Notes under the pieces: model-generated | What the model saw: the letters and a program-made list of their open reading frames with translations, nothing else | What the model was told of the DNA's origin: nothing | Databases searched by the model: none | Origin: Acidiferrobacteraceae bacterium | GTDB lineage: Bacteria > Pseudomonadota > Gammaproteobacteria > Arenicellales > UBA868 | Direction of reading: 5' to 3' | DNA length: 6,237 nucleotides | NCBI GenBank assembly: GCA_002713825.1 | Contig: PAUU01000001.1 | Coordinates: 1 to 6,237 of the forward strand | Part shown: positions 5,905 through 6,237 of the stretch, piece by piece | How the letters are laid out: each line of letters opens with the position of its first letter | Position numbering within the stretch: position 1 is the first letter of the stretch | Translations under genes and position numbers: made by a program

Positions 5905-6237
5905 TTAAACATCCAATTCTGGCAAGTTAGCGAAAAAATCCAGCGCCTCCGGATTGGCCAGCGCCTCCCGATTGAGCACCGGCTCACCGTGCACGATCTT
6001 ACGCACCGCCAGCTCAACGATCTTCCCGCTTTTAGTCCGGGGAATATCCGCCACTTGAATCACCTTGGCAGGCACATGGCGGGGTGTGGTATTTTGCCGG
6101 ATCTCGCTGCAGATTCTTGCCCGAAGTGAGTCATCGAGCTCCTCCCCTTCGCGCAAACGAACAAACAACACCACTCGCACATCTCCTTTCCACCGCTGCC
6201 CGATCACCAGGCTCTCCAGCACCTGCTCAATACGCTC
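5905..6237 (-). CDS. aacS: Acetoacetyl-CoA synthetase, C-terminal part (cut by window edge)
   Basis: The last 110 codons of an adenylate-forming ligase run in from the right edge (frame opens [16 protein letters not shown]) and end at TAA 5907-5905. The sequence is diagnostic of acetoacetate-CoA ligase: [14 protein letters not shown], then [20 protein letters not shown], then the A10 motif [18 protein letters not shown], and the family-specific tail [20 protein letters not shown]. The A10 lysine (in SGK) helps the adenylation half-reaction. The enzyme activates acetoacetate to acetoacetyl-CoA (EC 6.2.1.16), feeding ketone-body use or polyhydroxybutyrate turnover. The GTG at 6222 is an internal valine, not the start: the frame continues with family-like sequence to the edge. 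It converges with the exported-protein gene, the stops being 11 bases apart. Confidence 0.93.
   Translation of the reverse strand, partial: ERIEQVLESLVIGQRWKGDVRVVLFVRLREGEELDDSLRARICSEIRQNTTPRHVPAKVIQVADIPRTKSGKIVELAVRKIVHGEPVLNREALANPEALDFFANLPELDV

Noticed and set aside
6220..6222. GTG as the start of a small minus-strand gene
   Set aside because: The frame continues upstream to the window edge with acetoacetyl-CoA synthetase-like residues, so this is an internal valine.

Overview
The window looks like a chromosomal segment of a Gammaproteobacterium, or a close relative within the Proteobacteria, with GC content in the mid-50s by eye. This rests on a typical Gram-negative Lgt, an AacS-type acetoacetyl-CoA synthetase tail and a Sec-exported periplasmic protein. 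No rRNA, tRNA, IS element, phage gene or CRISPR array was seen. No stretch longer than 300 bases lacks a gene.

The left part (1-3194) holds small-molecule metabolism genes on both strands. On the minus strand are the first 45 codons of a probable amidinotransferase-superfamily protein (135 down to the edge) and a complete PhzF-family isomerase/epimerase-like protein (1128-343). Running divergently on the plus strand are a luciferase-like flavin-dependent monooxygenase (1369-2397) and, 23 bases later, an alpha/beta hydrolase (2421-3194). The 240-base divergent spacer contains a perfect 10-bp inverted repeat (TTTTTTCGAT / ATCGAAAAAA) with a second inverted repeat nested in it, so a shared regulator is plausible. 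These four genes may belong to one catabolic or biosynthetic pathway, but the substrate cannot be read from the sequence.

The middle part (3246-4891) is a minus-strand housekeeping operon: a small protein of unknown function, then lgt (prolipoprotein diacylglyceryl transferase), then a YfcE/MJ0936-type metallophosphoesterase. The phosphoesterase start codon overlaps the lgt stop codon (TAATG), which suggests translational coupling. This operon converges on the hydrolase gene across a 51-base spacer holding an imperfect hairpin.

The right part has a plus-strand exported protein of unknown function (5078-5893, TTG start with a good Shine-Dalgarno and a clear signal peptide). It converges, with only 11 bases between stop codons, on the C-terminal 110 codons of an acetoacetyl-CoA synthetase gene (aacS) that enters from the right edge. 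Between the minus-strand small gene and the exported protein, 4913-5077 is an open minus-strand frame with no conventional start; it may be an undescribed small gene or a remnant.
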